DNA of 64,000 nucleotides from the NCBI GenBank assembly GCA_028551475.1, contig CM052355.1, positions 5,518,001 to 5,582,000 on the forward strand. Reading direction: 5' to 3'. This document shows, one piece after another, positions 23,785 through 35,536 of this stretch (the first letter of the stretch is position 1; each line of letters begins with the position of its first letter). The notes beneath the pieces are model-generated. The model worked only from the letters and a program-made list of their open reading frames with translations, was not told the origin of the DNA and did no database searches. The position numbers and the translations under genes are program-made. The stretch is from Casuarina equisetifolia (Eukaryota; Streptophyta; Magnoliopsida; Fagales; Casuarinaceae).

Positions 23785-25524
23785 CTAGCTTGACTTGCCC
23801 TCATTTGGTTTAGGAATTTTCTTGTACTCATAGTTGTTTATGTCAACCTTCTCTTGCAAAGCCTATAACACAGAAACAAACAGGTAAGCCATAAAACCTC
23901 TTGCTTATGTGGTGGATTATGACAGGAAAAATTTACCTTTAGCTCCTCCTCCAATGAAATCTTTTTAGGTTTATATGCTTCTATAGGTCCTGTTCTGGAC
24001 AGTGCTTTTCTAGTCTCAATAATCTCCCATTCTTGATCATCCTTCACCTTAGCAATATCCTTGCTGAACTAAGAAGTGCTACCACACTTTAGAAGAAGAA
24101 AAAAAAGAAATGTAAAAATTATGAAGGATCATGACAACCTCCTAGAAAGCAACAAATCCAATGTTAAAGTGCAAGAAACATAGAGGGCACGAACTACTTG
24201 CTTTCATATTCCAAAGCAATACATCCCACTGAGAATTATATAATAATGAACACAAACATGTACCAAGCAGAAGAAAAATAAGTTCATATAACAGCAACTA
24301 GTTCTTAATATCAACTCCTCCAAAATTATTTTCCAGTATTAGCATATGCAATTTCCATGCAACTATATCCTTATCCTATACAGATCCTTAATGATCAAGG
24401 CTATATGTGAAGACCTAGTACACCCAGCACTCACAAACCTAATCAGCCAGAGTTGCTTGTTAAGCACAAACTTGAGCTAGATCAACCCATATGCCTAAGG
24501 AAAGTGACAAAAGATCGGCCCTACATCAGTTTGGGAACTGTTGGCTTGTTCACAGCCTTACACTTAACGCAGAAATGGAGTAACTAAATCACAAAAAGAT
24601 AATCTAATCACTAGTTTCTAAGTAAAATTAGGAAGAATTTGAAGTAGAAGAGTGCCTACCACCTATGGAGAAGTGTTCCAATCAGAAGCATAAACTTTAA
24701 CTGCTAATATTAGTCAATCGATACAAATGGTATCCAATAGTCACAAATAGTAATAGCCCACAACCTCAGCGATCTTATTACAAATCAAACATATGAAATT
24801 TCCAGAAACTGGCTATATAATCTTGCAAGTCTGCCTCCAAGTTAATTAAGCAGACATGCTTTAGATCCACAAAGATAGACCTAAAGCCAAAATCCATTTT
24901 CTGTTCACTTTCTCAGGAAGCAAAAAGGTAACGCTTCCGTACCTATTAGGGCACATACAGCAGTCCATAATTTACAACGACAAGTTGTCTTGAAAACAGT
25001 GAATGATACTTGTCCACGAGGTTACGAGATAACCCTCTTAAAGTTAACATCACATTCACAAACCAAGTGATTTAACATTCACATGTAAGTCCACAATTTA
25101 CAAGTAAGTTGTCATGAAAACAATCCACAATACATGTTCGCAAGGGAACACAACAAACCTATTAAAAGTAATATCACATTCAAACACAAAGTGAACATGC
25201 TCCATCGATGATGTCATACATATCTCAGCGGAAATAGGAAAGGTTGTCTGACAAAAGTGAACAGCAGTAAAATGGCATATTTCAGTTTATCAGTTTGGAA
25301 CTTCAAATTTAGCATCAGAATAGCACTAACCTGCCTTGTAGTAGATGGCCAAGACCAAGCGCCCCAAGAACCGTGAGCGAGATCATCGGAAGCCCGTATC
25401 TTACAAATGGGTGCCTTCTACCCCATCTTCTAAATGAAGATCCCGAATTCTGAGTCCTAGAAGTGGTAGGGGCAGCAATGGTAGTTTTATGAGACTGGCT
25501 CGTCGATTTCTCAATGGTTGTCAT
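23785..25524 (-). CDS. COX16: Cytochrome c oxidase assembly protein COX16 (132 aa)
   Basis: Minus-strand exons: 25524-25331, 24063-23937, 23862-23785, joined by GT-AG introns and ending in TAG. The protein has one membrane segment (about residues 43-62, within [17 protein letters not shown]) followed by the conserved [13 protein letters not shown] and [17 protein letters not shown] stretch. This is the signature of COX16, an inner-membrane protein that helps assemble the COX2 part of respiratory complex IV. I chose ATG at 25522-25524 because AG acceptor-like sequence lies directly before it (about 25528) and an untranslated first exon upstream is likely. An in-frame ATG at 25593 would add 23 residues. 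The 5' side is head to head with a DUF295 gene. Confidence 0.9.
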
Positions 25525-26119
25525 TTCTGCACACCATGAGAACACCTGCATAGTAACACCAACATCACTCATAAGCGCTCCAGCGGTTGCCACTGGTCGA
25601 CACGAAAATTAGCTCAGATTTCCGACCATTGAGCTTCAAGTTGATTAATTTAGTTGAGCAAGTTAAAGTAGTTAGAAGCGAATGCAACAGAGTGAAGCCG
25701 TTCGAGGTTTCGAATGTCTATCCCGAACCCTGAAAAGATGAAGTGAATCGCAAAACACCAACACCAACTCAGGATTTTATGTTTAGTAGGTTAGGAATGC
25801 AGGAAAAAAGAAGAAGCTATCAACAGATAGGGCCAAACAAAATCACGAACTTCGAAGGAAAAAGAAAACATCAGCAAAACAGAAAATCAAAACAAGCATT
25901 TCTCCTCTTTTCTGAGAGTGATGGCAAACAGGAACCAAGATCTTACAAGAAGGAAATCGAAAAACAATAAAGCGAAAAAGAAACAAAAGAATTCGGTCGG
26001 TACCCAAGCTTGATTTTCGTGATACAAGAAGCCTTAAAATCTTCGGTGGAATTCTCAGGCGGGCAAACGATGGAGAAGGCGTCATGGATTTCTAGGGCTT
26101 TGTCCATGTCAACAAAAAT

Positions 26120-26224
26120 TGGGCTGTCTGTCTTGAGCAGGCCCATCAAAGGCAAAGAATACCCACGGGCTTCAATAAATTAAACCCACGGGGCAGATCT
26201 GGTTGGGCTGGGCTTTTATTGATC
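26120..26224. promoter_or_regulatory. Bidirectional promoter with site II (TGGGCY) motifs, COX16 / DUF295
   Basis: TGGGCT occurs at 26120-26125, 26214-26219 and 26219-26224, and its complement GGCCCA at 26140-26145. Site II elements of this form are known in plant promoters of nuclear genes for mitochondrial proteins, including cytochrome oxidase subunits, which fits COX16 on the minus strand. The DUF295 pseudogene starts about 290 bp away on the plus strand. A second copy of this promoter lies at about 28210-28270. Confidence 0.6.
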
Positions 26225-26253
26225 TTCAATAAACCTGTTTCTGAAACTAAAAT

Positions 26254-26412
26254 CGTGAAGGCGGCGGAACGTTGATCCAACGGCTCCCTTTAAATCGTTA
26301 TGGGTCGTGAAGGCGGTGGAACATTGATCCAGCGGCTCCGTTTAATTAAACGTTATGGAACGTGAAGGCGGTGGAACGTTGATCCAACGGCTCCGTTTAA
26401 ACCGTGTTATGG
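26254..26412 (+). repeat. Triplicated 52-55 bp block upstream of the DUF295 pseudogene
   Basis: CGTGAAGGCGG(C/T)GGAAC begins copies at 26254, 26306 and 26361, each followed by TTGATCCA(A/G)CGGCTCC. The duplicated locus has a single matching block at about 28296-28347, so the triplication belongs to the first locus only. Confidence 0.9.
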
Positions 26413-26513
26413 AGTCCTAGTCGAGATCGAACTGGGACTCTGTTTTCTTCCTATTTAGTCGCCTTACGCTACGCCATTCCGGCAGAACTCATCAGAATTG
26501 CTTTCTGTGAACA

Positions 26514-27592
26514 ATGGAGAGTAAAGATTTTGGATTCCAACCGAGGGCTTCTGTTTCCAATATTTTGCCTCGCATTCCTCCGCCTCAAGCTCCATGGCTC
26601 ATGTTTCCCTGTGCCGAAGAAATCGACGATCCGGAAACGCGTTGCTTTTTAAGTCTCGCCGAGAGGAAGGTTTACAAGACCGAGGACGTGTTCGAGGAGC
26701 TTGTCGATGCCTGGTGCGTGGGCTCGTCTCATGGGTGGCTGGTGCTTTTGGATGACAAGGCGAACCCACATCTGTTTAATCCTTTCTCCAAGGCCAGGAT
26801 TGAGCTCCCACCCTTTCCGAGTGAAATCAAACCAAAAGTGAAGGACGACTACTTCGTCGAAGAATTGAGGGAGCTTTTTGTCTCCAAGGCTGTTCTGGTG
26901 TTTGGGGATGAGGCGGACCAGTATTGTAGCAAGAATTGCACTGTAGTGATAATCTATGGATGGCAGTCAAAGCTTGCGTTCTTTACACTTGGATCAACCC
27001 CAGTGGCTCTGTCTCCGATGGAGGTTACTGTGATATCATATGTCACAAGCATGAGCTTTATGCGTTGACAGAAAGTGGAATTGTTGAAGTCTGGGATTTT
27101 CGCAGTCTCTCTCCCAAAAAGATCTGAATTTTAGACCTTCCGGAGCTCTTATAAGAGTTGATAACGAAAGCTTCCCACCAGATAAGTTTTCTACTAAATT
27201 TTACTTGGTAGAATCTTCTGGAAATCTTCTGCTCGTCAATCGGGTTATCGGAAACTTTGTTACTTCAAAAGGCATAGCGATTGATGAGGCTGACCTTCTG
27301 TGTTCCGAAGATACGCAGCCATTAGTTTCTAGGTGATCGGGTCATATTTTTGGGTGCAAATCACTCTATTTCACTTTCCACTCGGGATCATGAAGGATTT
27401 GAATCGAATTCCATTTACTACACAGATGATAATTGGGATCACATGAATGAAGACTACTTGTACGGCGGTCATGATTTGGGCATGTTCAACTTGGCAGGTG
27501 GAATTTCTAAAACATTCTCCCAACGTTTCTTGGAGAGGATTGATCCTCCACCCTTGTGGATAATTCCCACTGCACCTCATGTTGCAGAGTAG
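26514..27592 (+). pseudogene. DUF295 (KIB-type beta-propeller) pseudogene, first copy
   Basis: The first 177 codons read as in the intact neighbour (DAWCVGSSHGWLVLLDDK, LFNPFSKARIELPPFPSE). After KLAF a deletion of about 14 bases shifts the frame and a stop follows at 27066-27068. The correct frame resumes as HELYALTESGIVEVWDF, then meets TGA at 27125-27127. Near 27310-27330 roughly 100 bases present in the neighbour are missing. The C-terminal part (SNSIYYTDDNWDHM to WIIPTAPHVAE) remains readable to the stop at 27590-27592. The TATA box of the neighbour is degraded here (CTATTTAG near 26449). The gene is therefore broken in coding sequence and probably in promoter. Confidence 0.88.
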
Positions 27593-28388
27593 CCGTGAGA
27601 AAACAGCTCTCTTCTTATTTCTGTTAATACTCGTTGATGTATCAGAAGGGTGGCTGTCTTTTTAGCAGTAGCCATTTTCTGTATTTTTTTTCTTCAGTAC
27701 TACAGTTCATATTCTTTTGTACAGCGTCTCTTTGGCTCATGCCACTAATGTTTTTTGAACGGATAAATCCATATGGTTTACCTCAACTATTTTGGTTTCT
27801 TCTATCATAAAGTTACTAAGCAGTTCCATTTAATTAATTTTTTGCTCATGTTTTGGTTAATATACCAAAATATCAATATAAGACTTTCATATTTTTTGGG
27901 TTTGGCTTTGTAAACAAAGAGACATATTAAAAGCGAATCATGAAACCAAGGAAAAAAGATAAAACACAATACACCAACACCAACTCCAACTCAAGATTTT
28001 ATGCTTGATTTTCGAAACAAAAGAAGCCTTAAAATCCTTGCGGGATTCACTGAAAATATGGGATGAATCGCAAAACACCAACACCAACTCAAGATTTTAT
28101 GCTTGGTTTTCGAAACAAAAAAAAAAGCCTTAAAATCCTTGCGGAATTCACGGGCGGGCTAATAATGATGGAGAAGGCGTGATGAATTTCTAGGGCTTTA
28201 TCAGGTCAATGAAAACTGGGCTGTCTGTCTTAAGCAGGCCCTTTAAAGCAGCCCACTGGTTGGGCTGGGCAATAAACCTGTTTCTGAAACTAAAACGGCG
28301 AAGGCGGTGGAACCTTGATCCAACGGCTCCGTTTAAACTGTGTTATGGAGTCCTAGTCCGCGTCGAACTGGAATTTCCTGTCCCCTTC

Positions 28389-28395
28389 TATATAA
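28389..28395 (+). promoter_or_regulatory. TATA box of the intact DUF295 gene
   Basis: TATATAA lies 61 bp before the start codon and implies transcript start near 28420. The matching place in the pseudogene copy is mutated. Confidence 0.65.
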
Positions 28396-28449
28396 ACGTT
28401 TCCTACTGCTAGTCTCTACCATCTTCTACACCGCTGTTTTCTGTGAACA

Positions 28450-29628
28450 ATGGAGAGAAACGATTCTGGATTTCAACCAAGGGCTTGGGCTTCCAACATT
28501 ATGTCTTCCTTGCCACGCACTCCACAGTCTGGAGATCCATGGCTTATGTTTCCAGGCCGGGAAGTAAACGTCGATCCAAAAACGCGTTTCTTTTGCAGCC
28601 TCGCCGAGAAGCAGATTTACAAGATCAAGGACGTGTTTGAGGACATTGTCGATGCCTGGTGCGTGGGCTCGTCTCACGGGTGGCTGGTGCTTTTGGATGA
28701 CAAGGGGAACCCACAACTGTTTAATCCTTTCACCAGGGCTAGGATTGCGCTCCCACCCTTTCCCAGTGAAATCAAACCAATAATCAGTGACGACTACTTT
28801 GCCGAAGACTTGCGGAAGTCTTTTATCTGCAAGGCTGTTCTGTTGTTTTGTGGCGAGGATGAGGAGGACCAATATTCTATCAAGAATTGCACTGTCGTGA
28901 TAAGCTACGGATGGAAGCCAAAGCTTGCGTTCTGTATACACGGAAGCAACACTTGGATCAGCCTAGCTGGCTCTGGCACCGATGAACGGTACTGTGATAT
29001 CTTATGTCACGAGCATGAGCTTTATGCATTGACAGAAAGTGGATCTGTTGACGTTTGGGATTTTCGAGGTATTCTTCCCAAAAAGGTCGTAAATTACCGA
29101 CCTTGCGCATCACTTATAAGAGCTGATAACATAAACTTTCCACGAGATAAGTTCTCGACTAAATGTTACTTGGTGGAATCCTCGGGGGATCTTTTGCTTG
29201 TCAATCGAGTTATTGGGAACTACGTTAATTCAGAGGGCATAGTGATTGATACGGATGAGCTTATTCGATCCTTGTACACTTTTGGTTATGAATACCGAAC
29301 AAAGCACTTCAGCGTCTATAAGTTGGATTGCGTCGAGAATACATGGGAGAAGGTTGAATCTTTACCTAATCGAGTCATATTTTTGGGTGGAAACCAATCC
29401 ATTTCACTTTCCACTAAGGATCATCAAGGTTTGAAATCGAATTCCATTTACTACACAGACGATAACTGGGATGAGATGATTGATGACGGCGGCGGCGGTC
29501 ATGATATGGGCATGTTCAACTTGGCAGATGGAATTCCAGAAACGCTCTCCCTAGATTTCTTAAACAGTACTTATCCTCCACCCTTCTGGATAATTCCTAT
29601 TGCGCGTCATGATGCTGCGGAGCCATGA
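28450..29628 (+). CDS. DUF295 / KIB-type beta-propeller protein, intact second copy (392 aa)
   Basis: This is a single-exon gene with ATG at 28450 and TGA at 29626-29628. The DUF295 domain spans most of the protein: SSHGWLVLLDDKGNP, LFNPFTRARIALPPFPSE, HELYALTESGSVDVWDF, then SNSIYYTDDNWDEM near the C terminus. In plants this domain is usually found behind an F-box in proteins that recruit substrates to SCF ubiquitin ligases, such as the KIB kinase-inhibiting F-box proteins. I see no F-box in the first 60 residues, so this protein may lack ubiquitin ligase activity. It is the intact member of a tandem pair and its promoter is a copy of the COX16 bidirectional promoter. The true substrate is unknown. 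Confidence 0.85.
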   Translation: MERNDSGFQPRAWASNIMSSLPRTPQSGDPWLMFPGREVNVDPKTRFFCSLAEKQIYKIKDVFEDIVDAWCVGSSHGWLVLLDDKGNPQLFNPFTRARIALPPFPSEIKPIISDDYFAEDLRKSFICKAVLLFCGEDEEDQYSIKNCTVVISYGWKPKLAFCIHGSNTWISLAGSGTDERYCDILCHEHELYALTESGSVDVWDFRGILPKKVVNYRPCASLIRADNINFPRDKFSTKCYLVESSGDLLLVNRVIGNYVNSEGIVIDTDELIRSLYTFGYEYRTKHFSVYKLDCVENTWEKVESLPNRVIFLGGNQSISLSTKDHQGLKSNSIYYTDDNWDEMIDDGGGGHDMGMFNLADGIPETLSLDFLNSTYPPPFWIIPIARHDAAEP

Positions 29629-30358
29629 GAAAACAGTCCTCTTCTTATTGCTGTAGATACTCGTCGATGGATCGGAAGTGTAGTTATCTTTTTTGCAGGA
29701 GCCATTTTTTGTAGTTACCACAATATATTTTCTTTCTTTTTCTTCAATACCACAGTTGAGTACTCTTTTGTACAGCATCTATTTGCTTTATGCGACTTAT
29801 GTTTTTGGACCTTATAAATGCATATGGTTCACCTCAACTAGGTTTGATTTCTTCTATCATAAGGGTAACAAATCAGTTCCATTTAACTTCTTTCTTTCTT
29901 GTTTTGCAGTAATTTTTTCTTCTGAGTGAAATTGACCTTGGAGGATGCAAATAAATGGTTGACATACCAAGATATCAACGTAAAACTTGCATATTCTCGA
30001 GTTTAGTTTCGTAAATAGGACGTATTAAAACTGGATCATCGTAATAAAGACAATATTAACTGGCATAAGTTTTCATGGATTTTGCATATCTGGTTTCTTG
30101 AATGACGAGTGCTTGAGACCAAGAAAAGCGAAATGGCAGAAGAAAGCAGACACTTAAGCTGAAGATAAAATAGAACATAAATAAGAAAGCAAACGAGGAA
30201 AAGTATTACGGCCTGATGTCCAATTAAAACTACAACATTAATCCAAAAACAATGACCCAAATAATAACTAAAAAGTTCCAGAAGCTAGAGACAAGGGATT
30301 GGAAATAAATGATGCAGCAGCCATATTTTTCTTTTTACTTTCATCTCGGGAAACAAAT

Positions 30359-33300
30359 TCAATCTCGCAAGTCACTATTCTCCTGGTTTTCCCTCCCATC
30401 CACAACTTGTTCCACTGATGCTACTGATGCCACTGATGCTTTCCAATTATTTCCAGCCTTCAACGCTCTTGGATCACACGACTTGGACTTCAGTCTTAAA
30501 GTAAACTTTTTCAAGATCGTGTTCCAGCTCCCCTTGGTTTTCACCAGCTTCTCAATCTCTTGTTTCATGTCAAAGCATTCTTTCTCGAGCTCAGAAACCC
30601 TCTCCCTCACGTCCTCGACTGCTCCAAGGTGGTGTCCTCTGGTACCCGCTTGGGTAGAGACATCATTTCTGACCAGAGCAAGATTCCCACTGTGATTTTG
30701 TGAGTTCTCAATGTTGTCAGAGACAAAAAACCAACTAGCAACAGAATTGCGGAGCTGAAGTTGTTCAAAGAATAGAACTTGGACAATGATGCGAAGTGGC
30801 AGCCTCTCGTTCTGGGCTGCATGGCTGCTGGCTTCCAAGGATAGCTTCTGGCAGTTCATTAGCCTACAGATTTGTTCCCTTTCGGAGTCTGTTAGCCAAG
30901 GATGAGCCTGAAAACAGGATACATGGACGAAACAGGATGTCATCTTGCATGCAATTATCGTAACATTAAAAAAAAAAAATAGAAAAAATAAAGGTCAGCT
31001 CTTTCAGCATAAGATAGTGATTACTGTCTTGAGAGAATAAAAGGGAAATCAGTTCACGGAAGTTTTCCGGCGGCAGTGTAGCAATAAATTATTCCATCGT
31101 GAAGGCAGGTATCATTTCCGATGTAAGAAAAAGAAACTGTTTGCAAAGGAAGAAGGAAGTGAAAGTCTATTGCCCATGCACCATTTCTCATTGCTGCTTC
31201 TCTAAAACCTAAGTAAAATGGTAGGAACAAAAAAGAAAAAAGAGGTCATTCTTATGGCATTCCCAAAATACCAGAGTTAAGTTTTCCGTGGCAGGAATCA
31301 ATTCGAAACAAGCAGCTAAAAATGAACAGTTTTCGAGCTTGTAAGCAATTTGGAGAAGATAGAAAGAACAGGTAAACCATTCATGCAGAATATAAGGCAG
31401 TAATGTTCCATTCTAAACTAAATCATCAGAAAACGTGGAAACTATTTTGACTTCTAGACTTCTAACATAGTGTCTGGAATCAAGCCATTTCTTGCAAGTA
31501 AATCATCGGTGAGAGTAATCACATATGAATTTTGGACTTACCTTCAGGAATATATCTATTGCACGGTAAATTCCATCATCTAAAGGCCTGGCATTGTCTG
31601 GGATAACAGCAGCAAGTGACTGAAATTTCTGTGGCTTCAAGTTAACATCAGGTGCCACCTCAGCTAGATAACCATCCACTAGACTAGCCACCATTGTCAT
31701 AGGGGTCAGTGAATGGCATCCTCCCATTAACTGCCCTTCATATACCATAGAATTCGAAGTAGAATCAACAGAATCATGATTTGTAAGCATGAAGTGATCA
31801 AGAATCCGCTGAACACAGTCAACATCATAAAGGGTCTCCACGGAGTACCCCATGTTTGGTATCAGAAGATCTTCAACGGCTGCTTGGTCTAACTGAGCAC
31901 CAACCTTTTTTTCTAAATTGTCACGACATGATGGGCTAGCATGCAAAATCATCGCTGTTCGCAAAAGCCTAAGCAGGAAGTTGGTTGGTGTCACACCCTT
32001 TTGGCTTGGTAGTAGCTCCACTATTTCTTCAAGAAGACTTCTTTGGCCTACATCAGACGGCGCAGAGACTGTTGACCCTGGGACACCAAGGCTTCCACTC
32101 TGGAAGGTTGATTGCCTACCCAATAAGGGGAGATGCCTCTTTGCGTAGTAGACAACAGATCCAGCAATTCTCTCTGGCTTCATGCCTCTTGATCCAAAAG
32201 CCAGAATCAGTCTTCTGAACAGAGACAATCTAAGGAAGCACACATCGTCATACCACCAATCTTCACTGACTGTGTGTGGCTTAGCTTCTGTGCATATTCC
32301 ATTCCAACATACAGCCCTGTCTGGAACCTCTGCAGAACTGCGTCCTGACATAGGCCAACTAAATAAACTTGGATCTGCACAAGCCTTCATTGCCAAAGAA
32401 TTGATGCATCTGGAGACAAGATGAAGCTCCTCTGCATTTGGGAGAACCTCCTCGCAGGTTTCAAGAGCTTTAATTGAGTCCGTCCAGTAACCAAAAATTT
32501 CGTTTAGAAAACTTTCTGTTTGTGTGATGAGATTTGCCTCTCCATAGTCTTCAGTCATTCCAAGATACTCAGCTGCACACCTGAGACTGATTACATTCAG
32601 TGCAGTGAGCTCTATCTTAACTCCGTAGCAAAACTTGGCCACAAGCAGAAACGTTTTGGCTCCTCCAGGTATCTCGTTTAGCTGCAAAACACATTTCTCA
32701 TCCTCGCCAGAAAGCTCTCCAATAAGCTTTTCCAATACTCCACTTCTGGAGAGCAAGGGAAACTTCCATACATGCCAAGAAAGGGAGAAAATGAAGTTTG
32801 AGAGTGAAAAATGAAATAAAAGCTAATGTCAAGTATTACCACAGACCAACAAAGATATAACTGAATGCCTACTATTGAAGGTTTAACAAGCGACGCCAAC
32901 TTCTTGACTTCCCAAAAGGCATAACTATAATTTGAGGCGATGATATCACCATCAAAGACAAGTTACTAATAAAATACTAACAAGTACAAACAAAGGAGGA
33001 AATTAGTAAGCCCTAGAGCTTTGTGTTCATAATCTTTCCTTCCACCTCAAATAACTAGAATTATGAGAAGAAAAAGGTTCCATTGTCATGTTTCCACTCA
33101 ATGCATGTTATTTCATCACTTTCCATAAGTAAATAAAAACAATCACTCTTTTTCTTCTTCATTTAAATTCTAAAAATAAAAGAAAAATGATGAGGAATAC
33201 TATAGTCGTTCATCAATTTGATATTATAGATTCAAAAAAGGAGGAATAGATAAGGTTTTGTGTTCATAATTTTCATATATCTAAAAGTATAAGAAATTTA

Positions 33301-35536
33301 AAAGAAAAGTATACTTATTTGGCTTTCATTAATTACATGTATTTTTACTTTATGTAAATAGATCTAACTCAATTTTTTTTTTCATTTTTTTCAAATTTCA
33401 GTATCACAAAGGAGAGAGGAAAATGACAAAGGGTATAGGTCTTTTATTCATCAACTCACATTAACTTAGATTCCTAAAAAAATTAAAAATAGTGCAGAGC
33501 TATGGAAACTCCCTTAGAAAATCCATTAAAGTTATCCGCAGTTTAAACTCATGAGTTAATAGCTCTCCATCTCTTAGCAATGCAAAATCTGGAAGTATCA
33601 AAATAAAACATTAAATGCAGAGGACATGAATCTTAGATTGGGAAAAAAGCTGCTTTATTTATTTTCTACTTCCACATCTCATGCTCGGGAAACCTCATGG
33701 CATGAAACATGCTGCCAAACGGATCAGAGACTAATGATTGTACATCAAGGTGCTGTCTCCAAGCCTAATCTCAATGGAAGTTTGATGCAAGCATTGCAAG
33801 CCTCCTAATCCATGGTTGTCAAGATGACAGTAATAGCAGGGCTTGCCCCATAAAGAAAAACTAAGCAGCAGAGTAAAGGCTTGGCCAAGTAAAATATACC
33901 TTGTGGAGATAGAAGATCCTCCCTCCAACTTCAATGATGACGTCGCTGGGAAGCCCACTCGAGCAAAGCCTGCAAATGAGCACTTGGAGTGAGAGAAATC
34001 TAGGAGAGACAACAGTATAGTACTCAAAGAGATGTAGTCAATACAGCAGTGGTTGCAAAATCAGTATTAAGTACAATTCAGAACCAGGAAACACGCTGGT
34101 AAGATAGCTGCGAGGTGAGTGTAGATATCAGATGACATACAGGCAATCATACAATTGGCAAATTTTTTCCCTCCAATCTCGCTCTGGTTTGTAGCAGGGG
34201 TCTTTATAACTACAAAGATTTTGTTTAATATATCCAAGAAAAAAGAACAAGTTTTCTGTTAACATTTTCTAAAGAGAGAAAAAGTTACTTCTATCCATTT
34301 TCATAGATAACAGAGTAGGAATCTTTGCAAGGCTGCGTGTAAATGATCACTTTCATCAACTTTCGGTTCTAGTCATTGCATAAAGCATTAAAAACACTTG
34401 TGATTTTTTTTTTTTTCAATTTATTCAAAAGAAATCTTTTTTTCATGTCCCTCTCTCCTCTTAAGTCCAGAATTGAAGGTTACTCTCCCCCTTCCTCTTA
34501 TCTACTGTAATTATTAGTTTTTGAACCCGTACATCACATCCTATAACTAAACTGATCTCCCCGTGGAATCAACACAAAATGAAACCAAGGGAGAGGACAT
34601 ATTTCCCGTACAGATGAACAAGGAACTAGTCTTTTAATGAAGAGAAGGTGCGTGAGCTATCTAATCTTAGAAGAAAAAAGCCTTCTACGAATCAAGGGGA
34701 TGGACAATCTAGTATTTAATAAACTAATCCGATTTCCAGAAATCTTATTGGAAGACCAGGCCAACAGAACAGACTTCCTAAGCTGCAGAAAATTTACTGC
34801 ATTGTCAAGTGGTATATGAATAGTTTGAGATCCATCATTGAATAAAATCTCATGGCTAATCCTCCAAGTAGAAAACTCTTCTGCCCAGTTTCTAAAGAGG
34901 CAAATCTGAACATGAAATACTAAAACCACTTCCCTATGACGAACTGCACCACATTCATATTATTTGAGGGTAAGACATGGATTTCATCTTCTAGATTGAA
35001 AAGCACCCACTTCAAACAAATCCATGAAGTTCAATAGAAGCTCTGAAATTTACACTTGTATCCACAACCCAAAGACACTCATCCTTTAAAATACCAACAA
35101 TTCTAGAGACACATCAGTCCTCACGCATTCATCACTTGTGCTAGCTCTTCCAAACAGGTAAATTACCCAATCACCCTGAGTAGCAGAAACAGAGTATTTC
35201 ATATTATTGTTTGATTAAAAAATCGAAATCAAGTCACTCCTGCAAATTATTCCTTAACGTTATAGCATTCGTGATCGGATGCATACGACCGATCCCAAAA
35301 GTTTTGATTTCGTACTGCAAAACAAAAGGAGTTCCATCACGTAATATCCCTTCTTATCTCAACCCGCATTGTGAAATTTCCATGAACGCAAATCATAATC
35401 ACATTGTAAAACAGATTGCAATTATAAGATAAACGGAAAAACAACAGCAACAACGATAGTGAGCAGAACTGACTGACCACGTTTGGCCATCACGGTGAAA
35501 GACTTCAGATTTGGAACCCAGCTTCATGCACGCCAT
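30359..35536 (-). CDS. BTB/POZ and NPH3 domain protein, At5g03250-like (632 aa)
   Basis: Minus-strand exons: 35536-35478, 33969-33900, 32762-31542, 30907-30359. All introns are GT-AG and the frame ends in TAG or equivalent at 30361-30359. The N terminus [20 protein letters not shown] and the BTB part ([22 protein letters not shown]) cover residues 1-130. The NPH3 domain runs from [12 protein letters not shown] (about 213) to [10 protein letters not shown] (about 504) and contains [20 protein letters not shown] and [15 protein letters not shown] coiled coil follows ([19 protein letters not shown]). NPH3-family proteins link phototropin blue-light receptors or auxin transport to CUL3 ubiquitin ligases at the plasma membrane. 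The closest relative I recognise is Arabidopsis At5g03250. A small Ala-Ser-Val repeat near the C terminus comes from a trinucleotide repeat at about 30417-30437. Confidence 0.92.

Larger units (their letters stand above)
25745..30060 (+). repeat. Tandem segmental duplication: COX16 5' region plus DUF295 gene
   Basis: Unit A (about 25745-27955) and unit B (about 27960-30060) run in parallel. Shared parts are the CACCAACACCAACTC block, the COX16 upstream exon/promoter region with AGGGCTTT and GGGCTGTCTGTCTT, the AAGGCGGTGGAAC block, the DUF295 reading frame, and about 400 bp of 3' flank. Unit A has about 225 bp between GATTTTATG and TTGATTTTCG that unit B lacks. Within unit B a 98-bp stretch is itself doubled (TCAAGATTTTATGCTTG at 27991 and 28089). 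COX16 coding exons were not duplicated. Confidence 0.88.

Noticed and set aside
25943..26155. Minus-strand open frame upstream of COX16
   Set aside because: It sits where the COX16 leader and promoter should be. The duplicated copy at about 28000-28200 does not preserve the frame, so it is more likely untranslated.
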